64,000 bases of DNA, taken from Carnobacterium divergens. Lineage in GTDB: Bacteria; Bacillota; Bacilli; Lactobacillales; Carnobacteriaceae. Both the position numbers and the translations under genes were made by a program. This document shows positions 44,460 through 53,006 of the stretch, piece by piece (position 1 is the first letter of the stretch; each line of letters starts with the position of its first letter). Below the pieces are notes generated by a model. That model did not search any database. It was given only the letters and a program-made list of their open reading frames with translations, and had not been told where the DNA came from. The stretch is taken from NCBI RefSeq assembly GCF_900258435.1, contig NZ_LT992558.1, positions 1,517,518 through 1,581,517 on the forward strand, written 5' to 3'.

Positions 44460-45653
44460 ATGACAAATTTTAAAAAGCGGTTAATCAAAGGAGTAGTAGC
44501 AAGTTCTTTTATTTTAGGGGTAGGATTTAGTTCAACAAGTGGCTTATTAAGCAACAATGAAGTTCAAGCCGCACCGAAAAATGTTCATACTATTACAAAA
44601 CCAAACGGTGTGCAACGCATTGACCCAGGCTATACGCAAGTAGTTCATATAGGGAATGGACTTTCGCTAAGCGTTACAATGACAGATGAAGAAAACTTCA
44701 CATGGGAATTGTTTTCAGATGAAGAACCAGAAACGGTTTTAGCTACAGGAGTAGCTCAATTAAATGTTGAGTTTACAATCACGTATCAAGATCCAGTGAC
44801 GGGTGAAGAGGAAACAATTGTTGAAACACTTGTTGAAAATAAACCAGAAAAACCAGCTGAACCTGTTCAAAATATTACGGATTTCTCATTTATGTATAAT
44901 GGCAAAGCGGTTTCAGAAAATAATTTTGCAACCTCATATGTCGGAGAAGCTTTTGATCCATTAAAAGGAATTACTTTTGTAGATGCTTCAGGTAAGGCTT
45001 TTGATGGAACTATTACAGCTGATGTTTCACAAGTGGATACCTCAAAAATTGGTGTTTACCCAGTTAAATATACCATCACTGAAAATGTTGCAGCAGATGA
45101 ACAACGTGCTTCCGCTGAACCACAAGTGATGGAATTTCAATCAGCTGTTGCGATTATGAATGCATCGATGGTAGAAAAAATAGTGGAAGAAACAACCTTA
45201 ACAATCAATAAAACAACTAATACAGAAGCAAACAAAGCAACTCATACGTCAAAAGATGGCTTGTTAAAATTTGAGGTTTGGTATATTTCAGAAACAAATT
45301 ATGGATTAAGAGTCACTAATTTAGATTCTGGTGAGGTGGTAAAAGACGATATAATCTCTTCTACTATTTATAATTCTCTTATATTTACTGTTGAAATGCC
45401 TCTATTAAATGCTAAAGATGTTTATGTAATCAAGTTTAACTTCACAGAAGGCGGAACAGGTACTGAGGTGTTGAATGAAACGGTTTCAGCAAACGCGGCA
45501 TCTGGAAATCAAACGCCTGCTAAATCAGCAGCATCTACAAAACCAACAAAATTAGCACAAACAAATGCAGGATTTGGATTTATGCCAACATTCAGCAGTA
45601 TTGGTTTATTAGGTGGTTCACTTGCAGCTTTTGTTAGAAGCCGTAAAAAATAA
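44460..45653 (+). CDS. Cell-wall surface protein with a non-canonical LAQTN sorting signal
   Basis: ATG 44460 follows AGGGGGAG. The 397-residue product has a signal peptide (about 1-36, SNNEVQAAP), a beta-rich first domain and an Ig-like bacterial domain (about 140-215, FVDASGKAFDGTITADVSQVD). A further domain and a Thr/Ala-rich C-terminal stretch follow. The C-terminus is KLAQTNAG, 18 hydrophobic residues (SSIGLLGGSLAAFV) and a positive tail RSRKK: a sortase signal with LAQTN where LPxTG is usual. A terminator separates it from the sortase gene 75 bases downstream. Adhesion or wall function is inferred. Confidence 0.8.
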   Translation: MTNFKKRLIKGVVASSFILGVGFSSTSGLLSNNEVQAAPKNVHTITKPNGVQRIDPGYTQVVHIGNGLSLSVTMTDEENFTWELFSDEEPETVLATGVAQLNVEFTITYQDPVTGEEETIVETLVENKPEKPAEPVQNITDFSFMYNGKAVSENNFATSYVGEAFDPLKGITFVDASGKAFDGTITADVSQVDTSKIGVYPVKYTITENVAADEQRASAEPQVMEFQSAVAIMNASMVEKIVEETTLTINKTTNTEANKATHTSKDGLLKFEVWYISETNYGLRVTNLDSGEVVKDDIISSTIYNSLIFTVEMPLLNAKDVYVIKFNFTEGGTGTEVLNETVSANAASGNQTPAKSAASTKPTKLAQTNAGFGFMPTFSSIGLLGGSLAAFVRSRKK

Positions 45654-45671
45654 GTACAATAAATTGAATAT

Positions 45672-45704
45672 AAATGAGTGTCAGTCATCTGATACTCATT
45701 TTTG
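45672..45704 (+). terminator. Terminator between surface protein and sortase genes
   Basis: AATGAGTGTCAG (45673-45684) pairs with CTGATACTCATT (45689-45700), then TTTTG. Confidence 0.75.
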
Positions 45705-45728
45705 TTCGTTTTGGAGGTGAACAGTTCA

Positions 45729-46571
45729 TTGGGGAATTCAAATGAAAATCAAGAAATAAAGTCAACCAAAAAAATTAATTTCATTTTGATTGATTATCAA
45801 GAACCACAAAAAAAAGAGCAAACAAATTATGAATTGATTGTACAACCAACAAATCCAAATAAAAGAAAAAAGACAAAGAATAAATGGTACTACATAAGTA
45901 TTTTACTCCTTCTTTTAGCTCTGTTTATTACGTTTGGTAACCAAATCTATCAAAAGAGTGAAGCTCAAAAAACAAATGAACGGATTGAAAGGGTAAAACA
46001 AGCATTAATAAAAAAACAATATGAAAAAAAAGAAATCGCTGAGATAAAGAAAAAAAATACTCAATCTAAGGTTGAATTTACGTATCAACCTCAGGAAACT
46101 TTTTTAGACGATTCAGATGAAGAAGTTTATTTAGGTCAAGTTTCAATTCCTAAGGTTCACCTTCAGTTGCCAATTGTGAAGGGGGTCGGAGAAAAAAACC
46201 TTTATCGAGGAGCGGCTACTAATAAGGTTGGTCAACTAATGGGAAAGGGAAATTACCCAATGGCTGCTCATAAAGTTCCTGGAGACGACACATCTTTGTT
46301 TGGACCTTTATTTAATGTGAAAAATGGAGATTTGATTTATTTACAAGACAGTCAGTTTATTTATACGTATCGGGTGAACAACATAGAAATCGTGGCACCA
46401 GACAGAGTTGATATTTTAGATGATAGAGCCAATAAAACCATGATTACAATGTACACTTGTAGTACAGATGCTGGTGTAGAGCGCTTAGTTGTTCAAGGAG
46501 AATTTGAAAAAAAGACAGAACTTGCAAAAGCCTCCCAACAAGAACAAGCAGCTTTTACTGACAAGAGTTAA
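45729..46571 (+). CDS. Class A-like sortase with long cytoplasmic N-terminus
   Basis: TTG 45729 sits behind GGAGGTGA with 8-base spacing; the frame extends upstream to 45702. The 280-residue transpeptidase has a roughly 50-residue charged cytoplasmic N-terminus, a membrane helix (about 55-72, WYYISILLLLLALFITFG) and the sortase beta-barrel. The catalytic residues are His in PMAAHKVPGD, Cys in MYTCSTD and Arg in VERLVVQGE. The His is followed by Lys instead of the usual Asn. Next to a LAQTN-type substrate it is most simply a dedicated sortase. Confidence 0.9.
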   Translation: MGNSNENQEIKSTKKINFILIDYQEPQKKEQTNYELIVQPTNPNKRKKTKNKWYYISILLLLLALFITFGNQIYQKSEAQKTNERIERVKQALIKKQYEKKEIAEIKKKNTQSKVEFTYQPQETFLDDSDEEVYLGQVSIPKVHLQLPIVKGVGEKNLYRGAATNKVGQLMGKGNYPMAAHKVPGDDTSLFGPLFNVKNGDLIYLQDSQFIYTYRVNNIEIVAPDRVDILDDRANKTMITMYTCSTDAGVERLVVQGEFEKKTELAKASQQEQAAFTDKS

Positions 46572-46597
46572 ATTTTTAAAACAAAGGCAATAAAAGA

Positions 46598-46627
46598 TTG
46601 ACAAACAAGATTATTTTGCGCTATTAT
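46598..46627 (+). promoter_or_regulatory. Promoter of the glyQS operon
   Basis: TTGACA (46598-46603) and TATTAT (46622-46627) are separated by 18 bases, ahead of the T-box leader. Confidence 0.7.
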
Positions 46628-46633
46628 TAAGAC

Positions 46634-46845
46634 AACTTAATACGAAGCGTTGAGAGAAAAAAGTAATGATTTATGGCTAGCATAGCGAGTCTGGGAGAGT
46701 GAGAGCCAGAACTAGAGGAAATTGTGAAAGGCATTCTTGAGCTTGTTCAATGAAGATGCTAGCGATTGTGCTAGAATTAGGGTGGAACCGCGATGTTAAA
46801 TCGTCCCTATGTTAACAAAGAGTCTTGTTAACATAGGGACTTTTT
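46634..46845 (+). promoter_or_regulatory. T-box riboswitch of glyQS, GGC specifier
   Basis: The antiterminator core is AGGGTGGAACCGCG (46779-46792). The specifier region GTGAAAGGCATTC has GGC at 46730-46732. The terminator GTCCCTATGTTAACAA (46803-46818) pairs with TTGTTAACATAGGGAC (46825-46840) and T5 follows. Uncharged tRNA-Gly would stabilise the antiterminator and permit glyQS transcription. The leader sits between the sortase gene and glyQ. Confidence 0.92.
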
Positions 46846-46963
46846 GTTGTATTTTTTAAAGGAGATGGAAAATTCATTTGGAATAAAAAATATGAAGTAA
46901 GAAGAAAAGAAATTGTTTTTTTATGAACATCAACTATAATCCAACAAAAGGAGTTTATCATTT

Positions 46964-47866
46964 ATGAGTAAAAAATTAACAATCCAAGAGATGATTTTGA
47001 CATTGCAAAAATTTTGGTCTGAGCAAGGTTGTATGCTGATGCAATCGTACGATACTGAAAAAGGGGCAGGTACTATGAGTCCCTATACTTTTTTACGGGC
47101 TATTGGACCAGAACCATGGAATGCGGCTTATGTGGAGCCTTCAAGAAGACCTGCAGATGGACGTTATGGAGAAAATCCGAATCGTTTATTCCAACATCAT
47201 CAATTTCAAGTTGTTATGAAGCCTTCTCCAGAAAATATTCAAGAATTGTATCTAGAAAGTTTGCAATTATTAGGGATTGATCCATTAGAACACGATATTC
47301 GTTTTGTTGAAGATAACTGGGAAAACCCATCAATGGGATGTGCTGGTTTAGGCTGGGAAGTTTGGTTAGACGGAATGGAAATCACACAATTCACTTATTT
47401 TCAACAAGTGGGCGGGTTAGAATGCAAACCTGTAACAAGTGAAATCACATATGGAATTGAACGTTTGGCTTCTTATATTCAAGAAGTCGATAGTGTGTAT
47501 GATTTGGAATGGACGAACGGCGTAAAATATGGTGAAATTTTTATCGAACCTGAATACGAGCATTCTAAATATGCTTTTGAAACAAGCAATCAAGAATTAT
47601 TGTTGCATTTATTCGATGCATACGAAAAAGAAGCACAAGTCCAAATTGAAAATGGCTTAGTGCATCCAGCCTATGATTATGTTTTAAAATGTAGTCATAC
47701 CTTTAACCTTTTAGATGCACGTGGAGCAGTCTCTGTAACAGAACGTGCGGGTTACTTGGCTCGTATTCGTAAAATGGCGCGTGCTTTAGCTAAAGCCTTT
47801 GTAGCAGAGCGTGAAAAATTAGGGTTCCCATTACTTCAAAAAGAAACAACAAAGGAGGCTAATTAA
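46964..47866 (+). CDS. glyQ: Glycyl-tRNA synthetase alpha subunit
   Basis: The 300-residue class II catalytic subunit of the tetrameric (alpha2beta2) enzyme: [89 protein letters not shown] and [41 protein letters not shown]. The stop is followed one base later by glyS. Confidence 0.98.
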   Translation: MSKKLTIQEMILTLQKFWSEQGCMLMQSYDTEKGAGTMSPYTFLRAIGPEPWNAAYVEPSRRPADGRYGENPNRLFQHHQFQVVMKPSPENIQELYLESLQLLGIDPLEHDIRFVEDNWENPSMGCAGLGWEVWLDGMEITQFTYFQQVGGLECKPVTSEITYGIERLASYIQEVDSVYDLEWTNGVKYGEIFIEPEYEHSKYAFETSNQELLLHLFDAYEKEAQVQIENGLVHPAYDYVLKCSHTFNLLDARGAVSVTERAGYLARIRKMARALAKAFVAEREKLGFPLLQKETTKEAN

Positions 47867-47867
47867 G

Positions 47868-49952
47868 ATGGCGAAAGATTTATTATTAGAAATTGGACTA
47901 GAAGAGATGCCTGCTCAATATGTGTCTCCAAGCAGTGAGCAATTAGCAAAACGAGTGGCTGATTTTTTAACTGAAAACAAATTAGAATTTACTGAAATAG
48001 AGCGTTTTTCAACACCTAGAAGATTAGCTGTAATTGTTAAAGATGTTGCAGATAAACAAAAAGACGTTAGTGAAGTTGTCAAAGGGCCTGCTAAAAAAAT
48101 TGCTCTTGATAGTGAAGGCAATTGGAGCAAGGCTGCGATGGGATTTGTTAAAGGACAAGGGTTATCTGTGGAAGATATTACGTTTAAAGAACTTAATGGC
48201 GTTGAATATGTTCATGTAGATAAATTTACAGCAGGCAAACCAGCAAAAGAAATTTTGGCCGGAATAGAAAAAGTCATTACGTCTATGACGTTTCCTGTCA
48301 GTATGCACTGGGCAAATCATAGCTTTAAATACATTCGTCCGATTCACTGGATTACAGTGATGCTAGACAATGAAATTATTCCGTTTAAACTATTAGATAT
48401 TGAAACAAGCAACACAAGCCGTGGTCATCGCTTTTTAGGAGATACAACGTCTTTTAATGGCGCAGCGGATTATGAAGAAAAATTAAAAGCGCAATTTGTT
48501 GTTGCAAATAGTTCAACTCGTAAAGAAATGATTATGAAACAAATTGAAGAGATTGCGAAAGAAAAACAATGGCAAGTTAGTTTAGACAAAGAATTGTTAG
48601 AAGAAGTAACCAATTTAGTTGAGTACCCAACGGCTTTTTCTGGGAACTTTGATGAAAAATATCTAGCCATTCCAGAAGAAGTGCTAGTGACTTCAATGAA
48701 AGAACATCAACGTTACTTTGAAGTGCGTGATTTAGCTGGGAATTTACTTCCTCACTTTATTTCAGTTCGCAATGGGAATAGTAGCCATATTGAGAATGTC
48801 GCTAAAGGCAATGAAAAAGTGTTAACTGCTCGTTTAGATGATGGCGCCTTTTTCTATGAGGAAGACCAACAAATGACGATCAAAGATGCCGTTGAACGAT
48901 TGAAAACAGTGACATTCCACGAAAAAATCGGAACCATGTTTGAAAAAATGGAACGTGTAGGCTATTTTGCTGAAACAATTGGGAAAATTGTCGGACTTAC
49001 CCAGCAAGAATTAACTGAGTTAAAAAGAGCTAGTGAAATTTATAAATTTGATTTAGTCACAAACATGGTGGGTGAATTTCCTGAGTTGCAAGGGATTATG
49101 GGTGAAAAATATGCGCTAATGCAAGGGGAAGAATCTGCAGTTGCGACAGCGATTAGAGAGCATTATTTACCAATTTCAAGTGAAGGTGAGTTGCCACAAT
49201 CTAATGTGGGTGCAGTTCTTGCGATTGCGGATAAATTAGACAGCGTTATGAGTTTCTTTGCAGTAGGTATGATTCCAACTGGGTCAAATGATCCTTATGC
49301 ATTAAGAAGACAAGCCTATGGCGTGGTGCGGATTGTTGAAAACAAAGGCTGGTATTTCCCAATTGAAACCATTCGTTCAGAAATGATTATAGCTGCTACT
49401 CAGCACAAAGAAGAATTAAGCAAACGATTAGCTGAAAGTGCTCCTGAGGTAATTGACTTTATTAAAGCTAGAATGCGTCAACATTTAATCGGACTAAATA
49501 TACGACATGATGTGATTGAAGCAGTTTTAACTTCAAATCAAGAAGATTTAATTAAAATCACAGAAGCAGCTGCTGTTTTAGAAAAACATTTAGCAGAACC
49601 GACCTTTAAGCCGACGATTGAAGCGATGACTCGTGTGATGAATTTAGCGAAAAAAGGCAAAGAATTAGTTGCTCAAAAACAGTTGCAAATAGATTCAGCT
49701 TTATTTGAGACAGCATCAGAAGCTACTCTTTTCAAGGCTCTAGAAGAAGCAGAAAAAGCTTTTGAAAGTAGCAATATGGAGAACGATTACCAAACATTAG
49801 AATCATTGCGGACTAAAATTGAAGCATTCTTTGATGAAAATATGGTTATGGCAGATAATGAAGCAATTCGTAACAACCGTTTAATTTTATTAATGAATTT
49901 AGCTGATTTAGCGTTGTCATTTGCTAATGTAGATGAATTAATTGTAAAATAA
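47868..49952 (+). CDS. glyS: Glycyl-tRNA synthetase beta subunit
   Basis: The 694-residue subunit contains the tRNA-binding and anticodon domains: [101 protein letters not shown]-type [31 protein letters not shown] and the C-terminal DALR domain. Coupled to glyQ. Confidence 0.98.
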   Translation: MAKDLLLEIGLEEMPAQYVSPSSEQLAKRVADFLTENKLEFTEIERFSTPRRLAVIVKDVADKQKDVSEVVKGPAKKIALDSEGNWSKAAMGFVKGQGLSVEDITFKELNGVEYVHVDKFTAGKPAKEILAGIEKVITSMTFPVSMHWANHSFKYIRPIHWITVMLDNEIIPFKLLDIETSNTSRGHRFLGDTTSFNGAADYEEKLKAQFVVANSSTRKEMIMKQIEEIAKEKQWQVSLDKELLEEVTNLVEYPTAFSGNFDEKYLAIPEEVLVTSMKEHQRYFEVRDLAGNLLPHFISVRNGNSSHIENVAKGNEKVLTARLDDGAFFYEEDQQMTIKDAVERLKTVTFHEKIGTMFEKMERVGYFAETIGKIVGLTQQELTELKRASEIYKFDLVTNMVGEFPELQGIMGEKYALMQGEESAVATAIREHYLPISSEGELPQSNVGAVLAIADKLDSVMSFFAVGMIPTGSNDPYALRRQAYGVVRIVENKGWYFPIETIRSEMIIAATQHKEELSKRLAESAPEVIDFIKARMRQHLIGLNIRHDVIEAVLTSNQEDLIKITEAAAVLEKHLAEPTFKPTIEAMTRVMNLAKKGKELVAQKQLQIDSALFETASEATLFKALEEAEKAFESSNMENDYQTLESLRTKIEAFFDENMVMADNEAIRNNRLILLMNLADLALSFANVDELIVK

Positions 49953-49994
49953 CCACAAAAAAAGTAACGCACTTGCGTTACTTTTTTTGTGGTT
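49953..49994. terminator. Bidirectional terminator after glyS
   Basis: AACCACAAAAAAAGTAACGCA pairs with TGCGTTACTTTTTTTGTGG (about 19 bp) in a tiny loop, between convergent genes. Confidence 0.9.
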
Positions 49995-50008
49995 TGAGCA
50001 AGAAATAG

Positions 50009-50341
50009 TTAAGCCGTTTTTCGTATTTGAAAAAAGAGCAGAAGGGCAAAGAGTAAGCTGATTACGGACCAAATAACTAAATCTTTGTAGCTACCAGCTC
50101 CAATCATTCCTAATAATCCACCTAGTAGATAGAAAATCATGCTAAAAGTGAGCATGCCTTTTGCTCCTTTAGAAGCTAAAAGTATGACTCCTGCTGTCAA
50201 TAAGATAAAAGACAGTAAAATACCTACCGAACCACCTGTTTCTCCATTGTCAGAAAGTGTATTCGCAAGTCCCGCCATTAAAGATTGAAGACCGACGATA
50301 ATGCTAATCATAATAGATAAAATTCCAATTGTTTTTCTCAT
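50009..50341 (-). CDS. Small multi-pass membrane protein
   Basis: I do not recognise the family by name. The 110-residue product has about four hydrophobic segments (about 4-25, 35-55, 60-78 and 85-105) with a Gly-rich loop (GGLLGMIGAG). It ends with IRKTA. It lies 13 bases after the DUF5067 lipoprotein gene and shares its minus-strand orientation with the kinase gene, so it may be part of the same envelope module. Confidence 0.65.
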   Translation of the reverse strand: MRKTIGILSIMISIIVGLQSLMAGLANTLSDNGETGGSVGILLSFILLTAGVILLASKGAKGMLTFSMIFYLLGGLLGMIGAGSYKDLVIWSVISLLFALLLFFQIRKTA

Positions 50342-50354
50342 TGTTTCCCCTCAC

Positions 50355-50873
50355 TTACTGTAATGTAAATTCTTTTTTTAAGACATCTTTTCCGATTCCA
50401 AATGATTGTTTGACTTCAACACTAACTGGGGTCGAAGTATCTTGTAATTTATAAGGAACTTTTACTACAATCGTAGCACCAGGTTGAATATCTGTTGATT
50501 GATCGTTGTAGCCGTCTTCAGTCATAACCGCACTTTCTAAAGCAATGCCATTTTGAAAGACTTTTGCTTGAGTTGCGATCATAAACATGGCATTTTTATC
50601 ACTATTATTTATAAATTCATATTGGACAATGCCTACATCTGCTCCATTGTAATCTTGAGCTAGCGTAAAATCTTGAATAGCGACATGGTATTTTCCTAAA
50701 TCCCCATTATCCGTTGGTGTTTTTGCTTCGTTCTTTTTAACTTGTTCCGTTGGTGCTTTTTCTTTTGTTTCTTTTTTTGTGTCGGTTGTAGATGAGGAGT
50801 CGCCACAAGCAACTGCCATTACCGAAACTCCTGCTACCATTAAACCAATAAGTACCTTTTTATTTTTTTTCAT
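50355..50873 (-). CDS. DUF5067-type lipoprotein
   Basis: The 172-residue lipoprotein has a lipobox VMAVAC (Cys about residue 23). A Ser/Thr/Lys-rich linker (24-60) precedes a beta-sandwich of the DUF5067 type (KYHVAIQDFTLAQDYNGADVGIVQYEFINNSDKNAMF, QPGATIVVKVPYKL). DUF5067 proteins are surface-exposed lipoproteins of Lactobacillales with no defined role. It precedes the small membrane protein and follows the Ser/Thr kinase gene in the same orientation. Confidence 0.85.
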   Translation of the reverse strand: MKKNKKVLIGLMVAGVSVMAVACGDSSSTTDTKKETKEKAPTEQVKKNEAKTPTDNGDLGKYHVAIQDFTLAQDYNGADVGIVQYEFINNSDKNAMFMIATQAKVFQNGIALESAVMTEDGYNDQSTDIQPGATIVVKVPYKLQDTSTPVSVEVKQSFGIGKDVLKKEFTLQ

Positions 50874-50921
50874 TTCAATCGTCTCCTTTGTGAGTTAGTC
50901 CGTCTGACAAGAACTATTATG

Positions 50922-50967
50922 CAAAAAAATAAAACGAAAGTCTTATGCAAAAAGCATAGGCCATCGT
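50922..50967 (-). terminator. Terminator after the kinase gene
   Basis: On the minus strand an imperfect hairpin AAAACGATGGCCTATGC...GCATAAGACTTTCGTTTT is followed by ATTTTTTT. Confidence 0.6.
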
Positions 50968-50968
50968 T

Positions 50969-52153
50969 TTAGTTGTTTTGAGTTTTTGATTCTAAATATT
51001 CATGTGAGTACAAAGGAGTTGCAATTGATGTAAAAGCACTGTACATAAGTATCCAAATCACAATAGCAAGTAAAAATCCAGGTAGTTTACGATAGAGTTT
51101 TTTAGTCGCTAAAAATGGAATTTGATTTTGGATGTCCATAAAATTAGTTGCGATGATTGTGGGCAATACGAACAAAATGGTTGTATCAAAAGTTGCGAGC
51201 ACTTTATCAAAAAAGGTTCCTGCTGACCAAGAAGTGACGATGGCTAAAAATAAAATAAGGTACCAAATTGTTGCAATGATTTTTTTCCAGTAGTAACCCG
51301 TTCTAAATCCAGGTACAACACTTAAAAATTTAGTTGAAAAAGAAGAAGTAGTCGCTCTTTTTGTTATAGCCAAGTCAGCAGACCGTTTTGTTAAGGAAGG
51401 ATGTCTTTGTACAATTTTAGTTGACTCGTTTAAGTGATTTAATTGAGTTACAATGGCAGTATGCATCTCGGCTGCTGTTTGATAACGGTTTAGGGGATCT
51501 ATTTTGGTCGCTTTAACAACCAGTTCTTTTAAAAATGGATTGGTTGTCAGGTGTTCCTTTGGAAAAGAATTTGTGCTGCAGACATTTAACACAATGCCGA
51601 GTGAATAAAGGTCGCTTCGCTCATCTGTTTCTGCAAAGCCATATTGTTCAGGTGAAGCGAACCCGATAGTTCCTAGATGAATGGTGTCATTTTCTTTGGA
51701 GCCATCATAAAAACGGATGGCATCAAAATCTACTAATTTCACAATTCCATCATTGGTAACCATAATATTAGAGGGTTTGATGTCACGATGAATAATATTT
51801 TTCTCATGCAAAACCATTAATGCTTCAGTAACAGCTTTCCCTAACTCTAAAATTAATTGAGTATCTGTTAACTGATTTTGTAGCAGCAATTCATTTCCAT
51901 TTTTTCCATGAATGTATTCTTCGTAAAGCCATAATTCTTGGTCATTTTTGACAATTTCTAAAATTTTAGGTAAGTGAGGATGGTTGATTTCTTTCAATCG
52001 TTCTAAATTCGTGTAAAGACTAACATCGTATCTTTTTTTTACTAAAAATTCTTTAGTACTAGTATTCCGTACTAAAATCGGACTATTTTCTTTATGTGTT
52101 AAGGGTTCTAATTCTTTATAGTGAAGCGCGGAAGGTTCTTCATTTTGCATCAT
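50969..52153 (-). CDS. Membrane Ser/Thr protein kinase, atypical
   Basis: The 394-residue product has an N-terminal kinase domain (about 20-245) and two or three membrane segments near the C-terminus (about 290-365). The kinase core shows HRDIKPSNIMV (catalytic loop, about residue 125), VKLVDFDAIR (DFD instead of DFG), TIGFASPEQYG and DERSDLYSLGIVL. A Lys in LVKKRYDV is the likely ATP-binding residue, but I see no Gly-rich loop before it. It is divergent from an HTH gene 132 bases away and probably forms a signalling pair with it. Confidence 0.85.
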   Translation of the reverse strand: MMQNEEPSALHYKELEPLTHKENSPILVRNTSTKEFLVKKRYDVSLYTNLERLKEINHPHLPKILEIVKNDQELWLYEEYIHGKNGNELLLQNQLTDTQLILELGKAVTEALMVLHEKNIIHRDIKPSNIMVTNDGIVKLVDFDAIRFYDGSKENDTIHLGTIGFASPEQYGFAETDERSDLYSLGIVLNVCSTNSFPKEHLTTNPFLKELVVKATKIDPLNRYQTAAEMHTAIVTQLNHLNESTKIVQRHPSLTKRSADLAITKRATTSSFSTKFLSVVPGFRTGYYWKKIIATIWYLILFLAIVTSWSAGTFFDKVLATFDTTILFVLPTIIATNFMDIQNQIPFLATKKLYRKLPGFLLAIVIWILMYSAFTSIATPLYSHEYLESKTQNN

Positions 52154-52285
52154 TAATGTCGGCTCCTTTAGATTCAGTCAGTCTCAATTCTATTATAGCA
52201 AAAAATAATTGAATAAAAAGTCCTGTTTGCGATTTAAGTATTGTATACTATAATAGAAGGCTATAAAATTTGTGGAGTGATTGAT

Positions 52286-52711
52286 TTGTTGGAAAAAGAC
52301 ACGAATCAGCTGATTCATTCGTTAAAAAAAGCAGCTGATTTTAAAGTTGTAAGAAATGAACAACAGGACTATTTAATTGCAGAAGACATCAAAATACATT
52401 TAACAGAACTTTTGATTTTAAAAAATAAAAGCAAAGCTGATGTACTAAGAAGAGCTGAAATTACGGAAGCAACAGGGTATCAATATTTTGATGGCAAACG
52501 AAAACCTTCCCGTGAGAAAATGATTGCTTTAGCAATTGGATTGGAACTTACATTGGAAGAAACAGATTTACTGATGAAAAAAACAAGCTATGCTAAACTT
52601 TACCCTAAACATCAGTGGGATGCAGTGATTATTTATGGAATGACCCATCAATTGTCCATTCAACAACTGGATGAGTTGCTTTTTGAGGAAAAATTAAATA
52701 CATTTTTATAA
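52286..52711 (+). CDS. Small DNA-binding regulator with an XRE-like HTH
   Basis: The upstream part of the frame (from 52241) overlaps the promoter -10, so TTG 52286 or 52289 (RBS GGAG at good distance) is the likely start, giving about 141 residues. The centre has an HTH-like segment: LLILKNKSKADVLRRAEITEATGYQYFDGKRKPSREKMIALAIGLELTLEETDLLMKK, the XRE pattern with the acidic end of helix 4. The C-terminal half (KLYPKHQWDAVIIYG) is a distinct domain. It is a candidate partner of the divergent kinase; the target is unknown. Confidence 0.75.
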   Translation: MLEKDTNQLIHSLKKAADFKVVRNEQQDYLIAEDIKIHLTELLILKNKSKADVLRRAEITEATGYQYFDGKRKPSREKMIALAIGLELTLEETDLLMKKTSYAKLYPKHQWDAVIIYGMTHQLSIQQLDELLFEEKLNTFL

Positions 52712-52718
52712 ATAAGTT

Positions 52719-52797
52719 TACATAATAAAAAACCTGTAAACTAGTACCTCTTGGAAATAAAGATAATTTATTTTTTTGATAAGTTTTTTATTATGTA
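52719..52797. repeat. 15-base inverted repeat upstream of dnaG
   Basis: TACATAATAAAAAAC (52719-52733) and GTTTTTTATTATGTA (52783-52797) are perfectly complementary and 49 bases apart in an otherwise empty spacer. The second arm has a T-run, so it could act as a terminator or regulatory stem. Confidence 0.5.
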
Positions 52798-53006
52798 TAC
52801 AGATGATTTTAGTCATTAAAAACGGGGATTTTTAAATTGAAAATTAAATTTTAAACGTTGTTATAAAGGCTTTTTTATGCTACAATTAATTTCTTGTAGT
52901 AATATTTAATGAGAATAAAAATAAGTCCTTTTAGTTAGTTATTTAATCGAAATAATAAGAGGGATTTTTGACATTATATTTTTATCATGTAAAAGAGGTG
53001 AACTCC

